Source: Falsochrobactrum shanghaiense
Lineage (GTDB): Bacteria > Pseudomonadota > Alphaproteobacteria > Rhizobiales > Rhizobiaceae
Direction: 5' to 3'
Assembly: GCF_003149535.1 (NCBI RefSeq)
Contig: NZ_QGDB01000001.1
Span: forward strand, 124,001 to 188,000
Length of the DNA: 64,000 nucleotides
Each line of letters starts with the position of its first letter. The stretch's first letter is position 1. Under the pieces are notes generated by a model that worked only from the letters and a program-made list of their open reading frames with translations, was not told the DNA's origin and ran no database searches. Made by a program: the position numbers and the translations under genes. Positions 54,936 to 64,000 of this stretch are shown one piece after another.

Positions 54936-56102
54936 ATGGACATCATCCAGCAGGCAGACAAGGTGGCATTCGGACCCGCGACCGGAACGAACCGGGCGGA
55001 ATATGCCAATGCGATGATCGGCGAGGCCGGATTGCGTATCGACCACGCAAGACGGCGCGGACGCGGTGCGGGCATCAATCCCACGGGCCGGTTCGAGCCA
55101 GTCACACGGCAGGAGTTTGACGACGGCTGGGCGACACTTGAAGAACTGCCCGCCTTTAAAACGCAAGTGCAGGTGGAGAAGCCGCGCACCATCATCACCC
55201 GCAATGATTCGCCCGACATCGGCTTCGACCGCTCGATCAACCCCTATCGCGGCTGCGAGCATGGCTGCATCTATTGTTTCGCCCGGCCCACCCATAGCTA
55301 TATGGGGCTTTCGGCGGGGCTGGATTTCGAGGCGCGGCTGTTTGCCAAGCCCGACGCGCCGCGCCTGCTGGAACGCGAGCTGGCCAAGCCCGGCTATCAG
55401 CCCAAAACCATCGCCATCGGCACCAATACCGATCCCTATCAGCCCATCGAGAAGCAATGGCGCATCATGCGCGAGATACTCGAAGTGCTGGAAGCGGCCA
55501 ATCATCCGGTCGGCATCGTCACGAAATCGGCGCTGGTGGTGCGGGACATCGATATATTGGGCCGCATGGCCGAAAAAGGGCTGGCAAGGGTCGCGCTGTC
55601 CGTCACCACGCTCGACGCGAAGCTTGCCCGCAGCATGGAGCCGCGCGCCGCAACCCCTACCCTGCGGCTACAGGCGATCCGCAAGCTCAACGATGCGGGC
55701 ATTCCCACAAGCGTCATGATGGGGCCAGTCATTCCGGGCATCAATGATCATGAGATCGAACGCATTCTCGACGCGGCCTATGCGCAGGGCGCGCGCGAGG
55801 CAGGCTATGTGTTGCTGCGGCTGCCGCTGGAAGTCGCCCCCTTGTTCAAGGACTGGCTGCTGCGCAACTATCCCGACCGTTATCGCCATGTGATGTCGCT
55901 GGTGCGTTCCATGCGCGACGGCAAGGATTATGACGCGGAATGGGGCAAGCGCATGCGCGGCACCGGGCCTTATGCATGGCAGATCGGACGGCGCTTCGAG
56001 ATCGCGGCGCGCAAGCTGGGCCTCAACAAGCGACGCACGGCGCTGCGCACCGATCTGTTCGCGCCGGTCGAAAAGGGCGGCAAACAGCTTTCGCTTTTTT
56101 GA
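54936..56102 (+). CDS. PA0069-family radical SAM protein
   Basis: Encodes 388 residues. The cluster-binding CxxxCxxC is in YRGCEHGCIYCFARPTHSY (about 103–121). IAIGTNTDPYQPIEKQWRIMR and VSVTTLDAKLARSMEPRA-like segments follow. Family members are named SplB-like or PA0069, but no confirmed substrate exists. It starts with a start ATG at 54936 after AGAGAATCGGAC. The gene is probably transcribed alone, with rnhB 139 bases downstream. Confidence 0.88.
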   Translation: MDIIQQADKVAFGPATGTNRAEYANAMIGEAGLRIDHARRRGRGAGINPTGRFEPVTRQEFDDGWATLEELPAFKTQVQVEKPRTIITRNDSPDIGFDRSINPYRGCEHGCIYCFARPTHSYMGLSAGLDFEARLFAKPDAPRLLERELAKPGYQPKTIAIGTNTDPYQPIEKQWRIMREILEVLEAANHPVGIVTKSALVVRDIDILGRMAEKGLARVALSVTTLDAKLARSMEPRAATPTLRLQAIRKLNDAGIPTSVMMGPVIPGINDHEIERILDAAYAQGAREAGYVLLRLPLEVAPLFKDWLLRNYPDRYRHVMSLVRSMRDGKDYDAEWGKRMRGTGPYAWQIGRRFEIAARKLGLNKRRTALRTDLFAPVEKGGKQLSLF

Positions 56103-56241
56103 TCCCGTTTCGTAAAGGCGCGAATTGTAACCATCACTTCCGCGTGATTTCTCGTTCACGCATCGGGGTTTCCTGCTCCACGCCGCCATCCTCAGGCAGG
56201 AACCCTTGCGGAGAATCCGAAGCAATGCGAGCATTACACCC

Positions 56242-56904
56242 ATGACCCGCTCCGCTTCTGATTCTCCGCTTCTTTTCGATATTCCGCTCGCCCCCGATTT
56301 CTCTGAAGAGCGGCGGCGGCTGGCGCAGGGGCTTCAGTATATCGCAGGCATTGACGAGGCTGGTCGCGGCCCGCTGGCGGGGCCGGTGGTTGCGGCAGCG
56401 GTGATTTTCGACGGCAATGATCTTCCCGAAGGTCTGGATGATTCCAAGCGGCTTACGGCGGCGAGGCGTGAAACGCTTTATGACACGATCCTTGCCAAAG
56501 CCATCACCGTTTCAATCGCCAGCCTGAGCGCGCGCAGCATCGATAAAAGCGATATTCGCAAGGCCGCACTCGAAGCCATGCGCCGCGCCGTTACCGGCCT
56601 TACCCGCCAGCCTTGCCATGCCCTCATCGACGGTCGCGACGTGCCGCCCGGCCTGCCCTGTCCCGGATCGGCACTGGTCAAGGGCGATCAGCGCTCGGTT
56701 TCCATTGCCGCCGCCTCCATCGTCGCGAAAGTTACCCGCGACCGCATGATGATCCGCGCAGGGCTTGCCCATCCGCTCTACGGGCTTGAGGTTCACGCCG
56801 GATATGGAACCGCAAAGCACCGTGCCGCCATTGAAAATGACGGTCCTGTGCCGGGCATTCATCGTTACAGCTTTTCCCCCATCAAGGGGCGCTTCAATAT
56901 CTGA
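56242..56904 (+). CDS. rnhB: ribonuclease HII
   Basis: A 220-residue enzyme that removes ribonucleotides from RNA:DNA hybrids. [19 protein letters not shown] (about 34–52) holds two of the catalytic acids; LIDGRDVP and [21 protein letters not shown] supply others. The ATG at 56242 starts the standard [16 protein letters not shown]-terminus. An in-frame ATG at 56206 would add twelve residues. Confidence 0.96.
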   Translation: MTRSASDSPLLFDIPLAPDFSEERRRLAQGLQYIAGIDEAGRGPLAGPVVAAAVIFDGNDLPEGLDDSKRLTAARRETLYDTILAKAITVSIASLSARSIDKSDIRKAALEAMRRAVTGLTRQPCHALIDGRDVPPGLPCPGSALVKGDQRSVSIAAASIVAKVTRDRMMIRAGLAHPLYGLEVHAGYGTAKHRAAIENDGPVPGIHRYSFSPIKGRFNI

Positions 56905-56916
56905 AATACCATAACG

Positions 56917-56945
56917 CAAAACGCCGCCCGATGGGCGGCGTTTTG
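56917..56945. terminator. bidirectional terminator between rnhB and atpF
   Basis: A 13-bp perfect stem (CAAAACGCCGCCC with GGGCGGCGTTTTG) closes a three-base loop. It can terminate rnhB from the left and the F0 operon from the right, since each arm ends in a T-run on its own strand. Confidence 0.93.
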
Positions 56946-56963
56946 TGATCTTATAAGGGCACG

Positions 56964-57443
56964 TCAGTTCAGGTTCGACTTGACCTGTGTGAGCGCATCC
57001 TTGAACAGCTTGCTGGCAAGCGTTGCGTCCATCTTGTCGGAAGCGACCTTGCCGGCTGCGGCAATCGCCAGATCGACGGCAGAGGAACGAACCGCGTTGA
57101 TGGCGTCCACTTCCGCAGTCGCGATCTTCTGCTCTGCAAGCTTGTTGCGGCGCGTGACATATTCCTCGGTCGCGCGCTTGGCGTCTTCAAGCAGCGCCTT
57201 TGCCTCGCGTTCGGCGCTGGCAACGATGTCGCCCGCTTCCTTTTCGGCTTCCTTGCGCTTGCGGTGATATTCCGCCAGAAGCTGCTGTGCTTCCTCGCGC
57301 AGCGTACGCGCTTCTTCCAGTTCCTTGCGGATATTGTCCGCACGCTCGTCAAGCGAGCGGCCGATCATGGCCGGAACTTTCATATAAACGATGATCGCGA
57401 TGAAGATGACGAGAGCAACAAATGCCCAGAATGTAGCGTCCAT
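56964..57443 (-). CDS. atpF: ATP synthase F0 subunit b
   Basis: A 159-residue stator subunit: one membrane span (about 5–24, FWAFVALVIFIAIIVYM) and a long charged helix (about 25–159). Partner of the b' subunit encoded right upstream. The last gene of the F0 operon, 10 bases after the b' stop. Confidence 0.96.
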   Translation of the reverse strand: MDATFWAFVALVIFIAIIVYMKVPAMIGRSLDERADNIRKELEEARTLREEAQQLLAEYHRKRKEAEKEAGDIVASAEREAKALLEDAKRATEEYVTRRNKLAEQKIATAEVDAINAVRSSAVDLAIAAAGKVASDKMDATLASKLFKDALTQVKSNLN

Positions 57444-57453
57444 TGTCTTCTCC

Positions 57454-58071
57454 TCAGGCGTTCGATGCCTTGACAGCCGCGGTGATCGCGGACTTGTCGG
57501 CCTTGGTTCCGAGAATCTGCTCGACGATCGAGGCCGCGGTTTCCTCGGCGATCGCGCCGACGTCGCTCATGGCCCTGGTCTTGATTTCGGCGATGCGCTC
57601 TTCGGCTTCCTTGAGTTTTTTCTCAAGCTGCGCTTCGGCAGAAGCGCGTTCGGCATCGGCTTCGCCCTTGCCTTTTTCGCGGGCAGCTTCGGCGATTGAC
57701 GAAGCCTTGGCGCGCGCGGCAGCCAATTCCTGCTCATAGGCAGCGATGGCGTTGTCCGCATCCTGCTTGAGCCGGGCAGCCTGTTCGAGATCCTGCTCGA
57801 TACGATCGCGACGGCTTTCGATCACGCCGCCGATACGCGGCAGGACCACGCGCGACAGGAACAGATAGAAAAGCCCGAACGTGATCGCAAGCCAGAGAAC
57901 CTGCGAAGCGTAATGGGTGGAATCAAACGGAGGAAATACGCCGCTGCCGTGCCCGGCCTCTTGCGCAACCCCGGTTTCGGTGTGCACCTCACCGGTGGCA
58001 GGGACAGTGCCTTGCTCGCTGGCCGGTTGAGATTCGGTGGCGGTTTGGGCGAACGCCGTGGACACGAACAT
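57454..58071 (-). CDS. atpF2: ATP synthase F0 subunit b'
   Basis: A 205-residue second stator subunit as in phototrophs and alphaproteobacteria. The first 50 residues are alanine- and glutamine-rich ([15 protein letters not shown]); the membrane span is about 57–79 ([20 protein letters not shown]), and a long coiled-coil region follows (about 85–190). The N-terminal extension may be partly a cleaved leader. Confidence 0.94.
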   Translation of the reverse strand: MFVSTAFAQTATESQPASEQGTVPATGEVHTETGVAQEAGHGSGVFPPFDSTHYASQVLWLAITFGLFYLFLSRVVLPRIGGVIESRRDRIEQDLEQAARLKQDADNAIAAYEQELAAARAKASSIAEAAREKGKGEADAERASAEAQLEKKLKEAEERIAEIKTRAMSDVGAIAEETAASIVEQILGTKADKSAITAAVKASNA

Positions 58072-58225
58072 CCAGATTTCCCCTTCAATCAGACATGGCC
58101 TTGTCCGTAAACCGGCTCCGGTTTGTCGGGATCATGCCTTACTCAGACGTCTCTTATGCAAAGGCCAGCCGCTTATGCACCCATTAAAGCGCTTCGCGGC
58201 AGGCCAGTTCCTTGCAGCCGTTATA

Positions 58226-58453
58226 TTAGACGGCGAAGAGGAGCAGAAGCGCGATGAGCAGCGAGAAGATGCCCAGAGCTTCCGTCACGGCGAAGCCGAA
58301 CACCAGACGGCCGAACTGGCTGTCAGCGGCGGATGGGTTGCGCAGGGCGCCGGAGAGATAGCTTGCGAAGATGTTGCCGAGGCCGAGAGCCGTACCGGCC
58401 ATACCGAAACAGGCGAGACCGGCGCCGATGTACTTTGCTGCTTCCGCTTCCAT
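58226..58453 (-). CDS. atpE: ATP synthase F0 subunit c
   Basis: A 75-residue rotor ring subunit of two membrane helices joined by the RNP loop (38–40). The essential proton-carrying acid is Glu58 in AVTEALG. The glycine-rich first helix (GAGLACFGMAG) is normal. Confidence 0.97.
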   Translation of the reverse strand: MEAEAAKYIGAGLACFGMAGTALGLGNIFASYLSGALRNPSAADSQFGRLVFGFAVTEALGIFSLLIALLLLFAV

Positions 58454-58519
58454 GTTAAGCTCCTTCTGGATAGAAATAAGTGCGGATTTCTGTTCTGGCG
58501 GTCGCCCGCCGGTTAGAAC

Positions 58520-59272
58520 TCAGTGTCCCGGATGTACCGCGTCGTTGATGTACATGCAGGTGAGAACGGTAAAGACGTATGCCTGGAGGAACGCCACCAG
58601 GAATTCGAGCGCCGTGATCGCGACCGTCATGAGCAGCGGCAGCACAGCGCCGCCAATGCCCCAGACATTGCCGATCGCAGCCAGCGAGACCACAAAGCCC
58701 GCAAAGACCTTGAGCGTGATATGGCCTGCGAGCATATTGGCGAAAAGACGAACCGAGAGGCTGATCGGACGCGACAGGAACGAGATGATTTCAATGGCGA
58801 CAACCAGCGGCACGATGATGCCCGGCACGCCTTGCGGCACGAAAAGCTTGAGGAAGCCCAGGCCGTGCTTGAAGAAACCATAGAAAATGACCGTGCCGAT
58901 GACGAGCAGCGAGAGCGCGAAAGTCACGATGATCTGGCTCGTGACCGTATAGAAATAGGGCACCAGACCGATGAAATTCGCAATCAGCACGAACATGAAC
59001 AGCGAGAAGACGAAGGGGAAGAACTTCATGCCCTTCGAACCCGCCGAATCCCGCAGACTGGTCGCCACGAATTCATAGGCCATTTCCGAAACCGACTGAA
59101 GACGGCTCGGAATGAGGCCGCGACTGGTCGAGGTGAAATAAAGAAAGCCTGATGCGAGCACCACGGTTGCGACCATGAAGGCCGAAACATTGGTGAACGA
59201 GAGGTCCAGACCACCTACATCGATGGGAATCAACCGGGAAACCTGGAACTGATGGATCGGATCGTTCGCCAC
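58520..59272 (-). CDS. atpB: ATP synthase F0 subunit a
   Basis: A 250-residue membrane subunit that forms the proton channel. The essential arginine is in [37 protein letters not shown] ends the last spans. The GTG at 59272, with GAGG six bases upstream, starts at the [11 protein letters not shown]-terminus seen in other Brucella. An ATG at 59290 adds six codons and is preceded by a less well-spaced site. Confidence 0.96.
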   Translation of the reverse strand: MANDPIHQFQVSRLIPIDVGGLDLSFTNVSAFMVATVVLASGFLYFTSTSRGLIPSRLQSVSEMAYEFVATSLRDSAGSKGMKFFPFVFSLFMFVLIANFIGLVPYFYTVTSQIIVTFALSLLVIGTVIFYGFFKHGLGFLKLFVPQGVPGIIVPLVVAIEIISFLSRPISLSVRLFANMLAGHITLKVFAGFVVSLAAIGNVWGIGGAVLPLLMTVAITALEFLVAFLQAYVFTVLTCMYINDAVHPGH

Positions 59273-59414
59273 CTTAACCTCGTCTGTCATCCCTGCCGGT
59301 AGGCAATCGGCCTGCCGAAAGGCAATTGCCTGCCCGAAGGCGTTTCACTCTGGACATAGCGTCCCGTTGTCTCATGTGTCTATACGCGAACATTTTGCGC
59401 CTGTCCGCGAAGAC

Positions 59415-59813
59415 TTAATCCTTATCGTGCTTTTCCCCGTCAGACTTAATATTGCCCTGTTCGGCAATATATCCTGACGATCGCAGCACATTGAGGGTGC
59501 CGGCAGCAAAACCCAGAAGGAGAAATATGATCAATCCCCAAGGCTTCGTTCCGGCAAAACGATCAAGTGCCCAGCCGATCAGCGCCCCGACCACGATGCC
59601 CGCGATGAATTCGCTGGACAGCTTCATGGCCTGCGCGATCGAAGCCGATGATCCTGATCGCTCCTCTTGAGGGGCCGGCACCTTTAAAACGCCTTTTTTG
59701 ACCAGTTCGGTCTCAAGGCGATTCAAACGCTGGTCCAGCTCCCCTGAAACGGGTTTCCTGTCCGCATCCTTACCGGCTCCGGATGGCTTTCCGGGTTCAG
59801 TCCCGCGCGCCAT
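59415..59813 (-). CDS. atpI: AtpI-type F0F1 ATP synthase assembly protein
   Basis: A 132-residue protein with a hydrophilic N-terminal half (coiled region LDQRLNRLETELVKK) and two membrane spans (about 72–90 and 98–118: IAGIVVGALIGWALDRFAG and WGLIIFLLLGFAAGTLN). AtpI helps assemble the c ring and may help Mg2+ uptake. AAGGAG upstream fixes the ATG at 59813. It heads the F0 operon, followed by atpB. Confidence 0.93.
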   Translation of the reverse strand: MARGTEPGKPSGAGKDADRKPVSGELDQRLNRLETELVKKGVLKVPAPQEERSGSSASIAQAMKLSSEFIAGIVVGALIGWALDRFAGTKPWGLIIFLLLGFAAGTLNVLRSSGYIAEQGNIKSDGEKHDKD

Positions 59814-59869
59814 GTCAGCTCCTTTTTGCAAGAAATGCAGGGCATCGACCCCATTTCCAAGTTGCGCGC

Positions 59870-59898
59870 AACATATTGACACAGTGCGCGCTAGTCAA
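59870..59898 (-). promoter_or_regulatory. promoter of the F0 ATP synthase operon
   Basis: On the minus strand TTGACT (59898–59893) and TATGTT (59875–59870) are spaced by 17 bases. The leader to the atpI ATG would be about 50 bases. It is a strong-looking sigma-70 promoter for atpI-atpB-atpE-atpF'-atpF. Confidence 0.7.
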
Positions 59899-60104
59899 GG
59901 CGCTCAAGCAATTGCTGCAAGAGGTTTTTTATCATGGAAAATTAGATGCTTAGCCGATAGTGCGACTCATTTTCCGGCCAGAGTCGCATGAGTGCCACAC
60001 GATAGGGGCAAAAATTGGAATCAATTCACGGCACGCTCACCCATAGATTCACCAATCGCAAGCGGCTTCAAGCGCCCGGATGGACAAATATTCGTGTGCG
60101 GCCA

Positions 60105-61406
60105 TCAGCTCCAGCCGCCGCCATAGGTGCGATAAAAGATATGCAGGCCGATCTTGGTCAGCTTCTCCATGGTCGGCGCCCAGAAGGGGCGGACATAGGT
60201 GGCGTGATAATGGGTGGCGGAGCCTACTTCCGGCAGCCAGATTTGTCCGGCGGTGACGGTTTTTGCGACCTGCTGCGCCATGCGCCATTGCGGCCGTTCG
60301 GTGATGCGATGCTTCTGCCCGTCGCAGGCGAAGGAGAACTGGCAGGCATTGCGCCAGTTGCGGTTCTGATAGACGACGCCGCAGATCGTGCCGGGATAGG
60401 CAGGGTTGCGCACGCGGTTGAGCACCACCTGCGCCACGGCCACCTGCCCTTTGACCGTTTCGCCGCGCGCTTCATAATAAACCGCTTCAGCCAGGCATTG
60501 CTGTTCTTTTTTGCCGAATGATTCGGCGGGCAGCGGTGTTGCAGCCCAGGCATGATCCTCCTCGCCGATGGGCGGCACAAAACGGCCCGCATCGGCTTCG
60601 GGTTCAAGAATGGCTTCAAAGGGAGAGGTCTTGCCGTAATCGGGCTTTGCGGGCGCATAACCGAGCGCCAGCACGTCGGGCTGAGGATTATTGACCAGTT
60701 TTGCCAGTTGCACCGGCAGGTCGGCCTTGGGTTTTTGCCGCTTGATCGCATGGAAGGCCATCGCGATCTGCACTTCCTTGCCCTCGATGTCGGAATTGGT
60801 GAAAGCCATCAGCGCATCGGTCTTTTCCTGCGGATGGGTGATCATGCTGATTTTTTCAAACATGCTGCCCGCGCTGAAAGCGCGCGCCGGAGCCTTGGGT
60901 TTTACCGAGACGATACGGCTGGTCTTGTCGGAACGATTGATGCGGTTTTCGTCAGGGTTGGGATCATCGATGCCCAGTTTCCCATTTTTATGCCCGCCCG
61001 AAAGCGCCACGCGACCGATGCCCGGCACTTCGATGCCCGCGGTGGCGATGCTGCCCGTTACGGTCGTTGCATCGACAAAGGGCATCTCCGCCTGATGCAG
61101 CGAGCCGACCGGGGCTTTTGCGACAAAGGCCGTCCAGCGATGACCGGCAATATCGGCGGCGGGAACAAGGCTTGCCATGTCCTGCAAGGCGATCGTGCCG
61201 GAGTTGGAAATCCAGGCGACGGACGCGATCAGCAAAGGCGCAAGCCGATGCTTGCGACGCAACTGGCGCGGCCTTGCCCGCACGCCATAATAGCGACCAT
61301 CCTCAGGGCAATAGCCCGTGACAGGATAATGCCATACCGGCTCGGCAACCGCTTTTGATCGGCCAAACAGCCCTCGTATGGATACAAGGCGCACCGGAAA
61401 CTCCAC
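60105..61406 (-). CDS. SleB-type cell wall hydrolase with long N-terminal region
   Basis: A 433-residue protein. A membrane segment is around residues 53–75 (RLAPLLIASVAWISNSGTI). A poorly conserved, mostly polar region spans about 80–300. The Hydrolase_2 (SleB) domain occupies 303–433, beginning QCLAEAVYYEARGETVKGQVAVA, with the catalytic glutamate in YYEARGE and GSATHYHATYV near the end. SleB-type enzymes are lytic transglycosylases. The protein is likely periplasmic and anchored to the inner membrane. Confidence 0.88.
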   Translation of the reverse strand: MEFPVRLVSIRGLFGRSKAVAEPVWHYPVTGYCPEDGRYYGVRARPRQLRRKHRLAPLLIASVAWISNSGTIALQDMASLVPAADIAGHRWTAFVAKAPVGSLHQAEMPFVDATTVTGSIATAGIEVPGIGRVALSGGHKNGKLGIDDPNPDENRINRSDKTSRIVSVKPKAPARAFSAGSMFEKISMITHPQEKTDALMAFTNSDIEGKEVQIAMAFHAIKRQKPKADLPVQLAKLVNNPQPDVLALGYAPAKPDYGKTSPFEAILEPEADAGRFVPPIGEEDHAWAATPLPAESFGKKEQQCLAEAVYYEARGETVKGQVAVAQVVLNRVRNPAYPGTICGVVYQNRNWRNACQFSFACDGQKHRITERPQWRMAQQVAKTVTAGQIWLPEVGSATHYHATYVRPFWAPTMEKLTKIGLHIFYRTYGGGWS

Positions 61407-61530
61407 TCGAAACTGGGATACTTACTGTCCCGATAATGGAGTATTAACCTTGATGACTGGTTAACAGATAAGCGTTTACTATTTGAAAAGATTGATTAAT
61501 TTTTGATTAAAAGCATTGTGCCACTAATAG

Positions 61531-61555
61531 AAAAGCCCGGAAAATCCGGGCTTTT
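61531..61555. terminator. terminator of the TPR–der operon
   Basis: An 11-bp perfect stem (AAAAGCCCGGA with TCCGGGCTTTT) closes an AAA loop, with T-runs on both strands. It begins one base past the der stop. Confidence 0.93.
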
Positions 61556-61556
61556 A

Positions 61557-63008
61557 TCATTTCCGCTTTTTGGCGCGTCCGGCAAAGGGATTGTCGGAGG
61601 TGCGCAAGGAAAGCCTTATCGGCACGCCGGGCATGTCGAAAGTTTCGCGCAACCCGTTGATGAGGTAGCGCACATAGGATTGCGGCATCGCATCGGGGCG
61701 CGAGCAGGAAACCACGAAGCCCGGCGGGCGGGTCTTGACCTGCGTCATATATTTCACCTTCAGGCGACGGCCCGATACCGCCGGGGGTGGCTGATGGGCG
61801 ATCACCCCTTCCAGCCAGCGATTGAGGCGTCCGGTGGAAATGCGGCGGTTCCAGATTTCATGGGTCGCCACCACATTTTCCATCAGCTTGTCGAGGCCCT
61901 GCCCGCGTTCGCCAGAGATCGGCACGGCACGCAGGCCGCGCACCTGCGGCAGAAGGCGTGCGGTCTTTTCGTAAAGATCGGCCAGCACCATCTGTCGATC
62001 TTCGATCAGATCCCATTTGTTAAACGCGATGACCGGCGCGCGGCCCTCGCGGATGATGAGATCGACGATCTGCAAATCCTGCTTCTCGAAGGGAATCGTC
62101 GCATCGAGCACGATGATGACCACTTCGGCGAAGCGGATGGCGCGCAGGCCATCGGCGACGGAAAGCTTTTCGAGCTTTTCCTGAACGCGCGACTTGCGGC
62201 GCAGCCCAGCGGTGTCAAACAGCTTGATCTTGCGGCCACGCCATTCCCAATCGACCGAGATCGAATCGCGCGTGATGCCTGCTTCCGGCCCGGTCAGCAG
62301 GCGGTCCTCGCCCAGCATCGTGTTGATCATGGTGGACTTGCCCGCATTGGGGCGTCCGACAATGGCGATGCGCAGCGGCTTGGTTGCATCATAGGCCGGA
62401 ATGACTTCCTCATCCGGGTCTTCGATGTCGTCGCCGACCAGCGCGCCAACGGCGGCGGGCGCAAAGGCTGCATCCGCCTCTTCCTCTTCGCGCTCATGCG
62501 CAAAGACGCGCTCTTCGCCAAGAAGCTCAACAATGGCGTCGCGCAGATCGGGCATTCCCTGTCCGTGTTCGGCGGAAATCGGGCATGGTTCGCCAAGGCC
62601 GAGCTGGAAGGCGTCATAAAGGCCGCTATGCGCGCCGCGTGCTTCGGCCTTGTTGGCGACCAGCACCACCGGCTTGCCGGAACGGCGCACCAATTCGGCG
62701 AAAGTTCCATCGGCGGGCGTTACGCCCGCCTTGGCGTCGATGATGAAAAGAATGGCGTCGGCTTCGGCAATGGCCGCTTCGGTCTGGGCGCGCATACGCG
62801 CTTCCAGACTGTCATTGGCGGCTTCTTCAAGACCCGCCGTGTCGATGACATCGAATTTGAGGTCGTAAAGCTTTGCGTCATGGATACGCCGGTCGCGCGT
62901 GACGCCCGGCAGATCGTCCACCAGCGCCAGCTTGCGACCGACGAGGCGATTGAACAGCGTGGACTTGCCGACATTGGGACGCCCGACGATGGCGAGGGTG
63001 AAACTCAT
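61557..63008 (-). CDS. der: ribosome-associated GTPase Der (EngA)
   Basis: A 483-residue tandem GTPase needed for 50S subunit assembly. The first G1 motif is GRPNVGKST (9–17) and the second GRPNAGKST (about 212–220). DTAGLEE and [11 protein letters not shown] are the G3 motifs; a C-terminal KH domain ends the protein. A long acidic linker (about 170–205) joins the GTPase domains. Forty-seven bases separate it from the TPR gene upstream. Confidence 0.97.
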   Translation of the reverse strand: MSFTLAIVGRPNVGKSTLFNRLVGRKLALVDDLPGVTRDRRIHDAKLYDLKFDVIDTAGLEEAANDSLEARMRAQTEAAIAEADAILFIIDAKAGVTPADGTFAELVRRSGKPVVLVANKAEARGAHSGLYDAFQLGLGEPCPISAEHGQGMPDLRDAIVELLGEERVFAHEREEEEADAAFAPAAVGALVGDDIEDPDEEVIPAYDATKPLRIAIVGRPNAGKSTMINTMLGEDRLLTGPEAGITRDSISVDWEWRGRKIKLFDTAGLRRKSRVQEKLEKLSVADGLRAIRFAEVVIIVLDATIPFEKQDLQIVDLIIREGRAPVIAFNKWDLIEDRQMVLADLYEKTARLLPQVRGLRAVPISGERGQGLDKLMENVVATHEIWNRRISTGRLNRWLEGVIAHQPPPAVSGRRLKVKYMTQVKTRPPGFVVSCSRPDAMPQSYVRYLINGLRETFDMPGVPIRLSLRTSDNPFAGRAKKRK

Positions 63009-63055
63009 TGAATACCCATGAAACGAAGTGACTCCAGAATTCGGATCGTCCGATC

Positions 63056-63727
63056 TCAGCCTTGCGCGGCAACGCCTGCGCCGCGCATGAGATCGAGCAT
63101 GGTGTTGGCGCGCTGGCGAATATTCGCCGGCACCAGATTATCATTGGCAAGCTGGTCGAACAGCTTGAAGGCATCGTCGAAACGTCCGGCCTTCCATGCC
63201 GCAAGCCCCAGCGCCTCGCGCGCGCTGCCGCGCATCGGGTGGCCGTCCGCCGAAAGCGTCTCGACGCGGCTTGCCACATCCTCGTAAGAACCGCTGTCGA
63301 CCAGCAGATAGGCCGCACGCAGGCGCGCGACATCGCGCAATTGCGAGGGCACGCCATTATCCGCAGCAACCTTGTCGAAAGCCGCAACCGCTGCCGCCGC
63401 ATCGCCCTTTTCGGCCAGAACCGCAGCCGCGCGCAGACGCGCCAGCACCGGATAGGAACCATAGCCGGTCTTTTCCAGATCATCGAGAGCCGCCAGCGCT
63501 TCGTCGTTCTTGCCTTCTGCGGCAAGATCGAGCGCTGCAAGGAACTTGTCGCCCGAAGCCGACGCCCTGCTGTCGGACCAATGCTGATAGCCGACCATGC
63601 CCGCGGTTCCCAGAACCAGAGCAACGGCACCGCCCATCAGAATCGGCCCGAAACGCCGCCAGATCGATTTCATCTGTTCTGAACGGAGTTCCTCGTTTAC
63701 CTCGCGAATGAAACTGTCGTCTGCCAT
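63056..63727 (-). CDS. YfgM-like TPR membrane protein
   Basis: A 223-residue protein. One membrane anchor (about 27–47, [22 protein letters not shown]) is followed by TPR-like helices (about 55–215) rich in alanine. Family YfgM/TPR_21. In E. coli, YfgM is an ancillary SecYEG subunit encoded with bamB and der; here bamB is absent from the window, and the protein precedes der directly. Probable role in envelope protein biogenesis. Confidence 0.85.
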   Translation of the reverse strand: MADDSFIREVNEELRSEQMKSIWRRFGPILMGGAVALVLGTAGMVGYQHWSDSRASASGDKFLAALDLAAEGKNDEALAALDDLEKTGYGSYPVLARLRAAAVLAEKGDAAAAVAAFDKVAADNGVPSQLRDVARLRAAYLLVDSGSYEDVASRVETLSADGHPMRGSAREALGLAAWKAGRFDDAFKLFDQLANDNLVPANIRQRANTMLDLMRGAGVAAQG

Positions 63728-63910
63728 GGTCCGCCATTCTGTTGATCTTGGATAGGTCTATTCCGGCGCTTTTAGTCGTAATTCGCGCCATATGTAAGAC
63801 CCGAGCGCGAAATAAGCAGCCAGCGGCCATACAATATGCATTTCTGTCCGACCTTCGCCACATTCAAGATACACAAAGCAATCTTTCCCCCAGCCCGGCG
63901 TTCATTTCCC

Positions 63911-64000
63911 ATGCGTATTATTCGGTCCATCCTTGCTGTTGCCTCCGTCCTTGCTTTTGCCGCCCATCCGGCGCAGGCGCAGGCGCAGACGGCCAAGCCG
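63911..64000 (+). CDS. exported protein, N-terminal 30 codons only
   Basis: MRIIRSILAVASVLAFAAHP and then AQAQAQTAKP is a typical signal peptide with a cleavage site around AQA. The window ends inside the gene. The product cannot be identified from this. It is divergent from the YfgM-like gene, with 183 bases between. Confidence 0.6.
   Translation, partial: MRIIRSILAVASVLAFAAHPAQAQAQTAKP

Noticed and set aside
56964-59813. Missing F1 genes as a sign of a broken ATP synthase operon
   Set aside because: In alphaproteobacteria the F0 and F1 genes are normally in separate operons, so this arrangement is ordinary.
1-64000. CRISPR arrays, insertion sequences, prophage, integrons, tRNA or rRNA genes
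   Set aside because: No regularly spaced repeats with unique spacers, no transposase or integrase frames, and no cloverleaf or rRNA-like sequence were seen on either strand.

Overview
The window looks like a piece of the main chromosome of a Brucella-group alphaproteobacterium (Brucella/Ochrobactrum, order Hyphomicrobiales). The evidence is an even G+C-rich base composition, rhizobial-type gene orders (rpsR–DUF2232–rplI; F0 ATP synthase genes with split b/b' subunits and apart from F1), a PliC/MliC lysozyme inhibitor of the kind described from Brucella abortus, a ribBX-type riboflavin gene, and Brucella-style interspersed repeats and short tandem repeats. The species cannot be told from the sequence alone. 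Nearly all of it is core, densely packed coding sequence. I see no prophage, insertion sequence, CRISPR array, tRNA or rRNA gene.

Layout. 1–10.8 kb: end of rpsR, a DUF2232 membrane protein, rplI, a cyclopropane fatty acid synthase, dnaB, azlCD (facing left), radA, cvpA, purF and a short-chain dehydrogenase. 10.8–11.3 kb is the only gene-free stretch above 300 bp and holds a terminator and two interspersed repeats. 11.3–17.1 kb (left-facing): the phosphatidylethanolamine pair psd–pssA, an ArsR-type regulator with its Atm1-like ABC exporter, a LysM protein and a PliC-type lysozyme inhibitor. 17.2–28.1 kb: a LOG-family protein meeting a dxs–tlyA–RNA methyltransferase operon head-on across two octanucleotide arrays, then pirin, DUF937, GlsB-like and DedA proteins, HDAC-like–xseB, ribBX and aroC.

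28.1–37.3 kb: a DUF1344 protein, a RES–Xre toxin–antitoxin pair, fabI with a histidine phosphatase, a DnaJ-like chaperone, a lipoprotein, pdxH and ubiA facing each other across an 18-bp repeat, purD and a GGDEF protein overlapping tail to tail. 37.4–49.7 kb: acyl-CoA dehydrogenase and enoyl-CoA hydratase-like pair, a small regulator-like unknown, an FAD-linked oxidase, a Sua5/TsaC protein, glyQ–glyS with a duplicated junction, a TPR protein and a polyprenyl diphosphate synthase. 49.8–56.9 kb: DUF2007, a TrmN6-like methyltransferase, nhaA, an S49 peptidase, a small membrane protein, ispE, a DUF680 protein, a radical SAM protein and rnhB. 57–64 kb: the F0 ATP synthase operon (atpI-B-E-F'-F), a SleB-type cell wall hydrolase, der with its YfgM-like TPR partner, and the first 30 codons of an exported protein.

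The points most worth a second look are: the 113-bp duplication at the glyQ/glyS junction, which creates a chimeric 37-codon minigene; tandem arrays placed exactly at the stop codons of convergent gene pairs (twice); the probably leaderless arsR start buried in a 23-bp palindrome, with a triple cysteine in the regulator; and the RES–Xre promoter/operator. I found no convincing wholly new multi-gene system.
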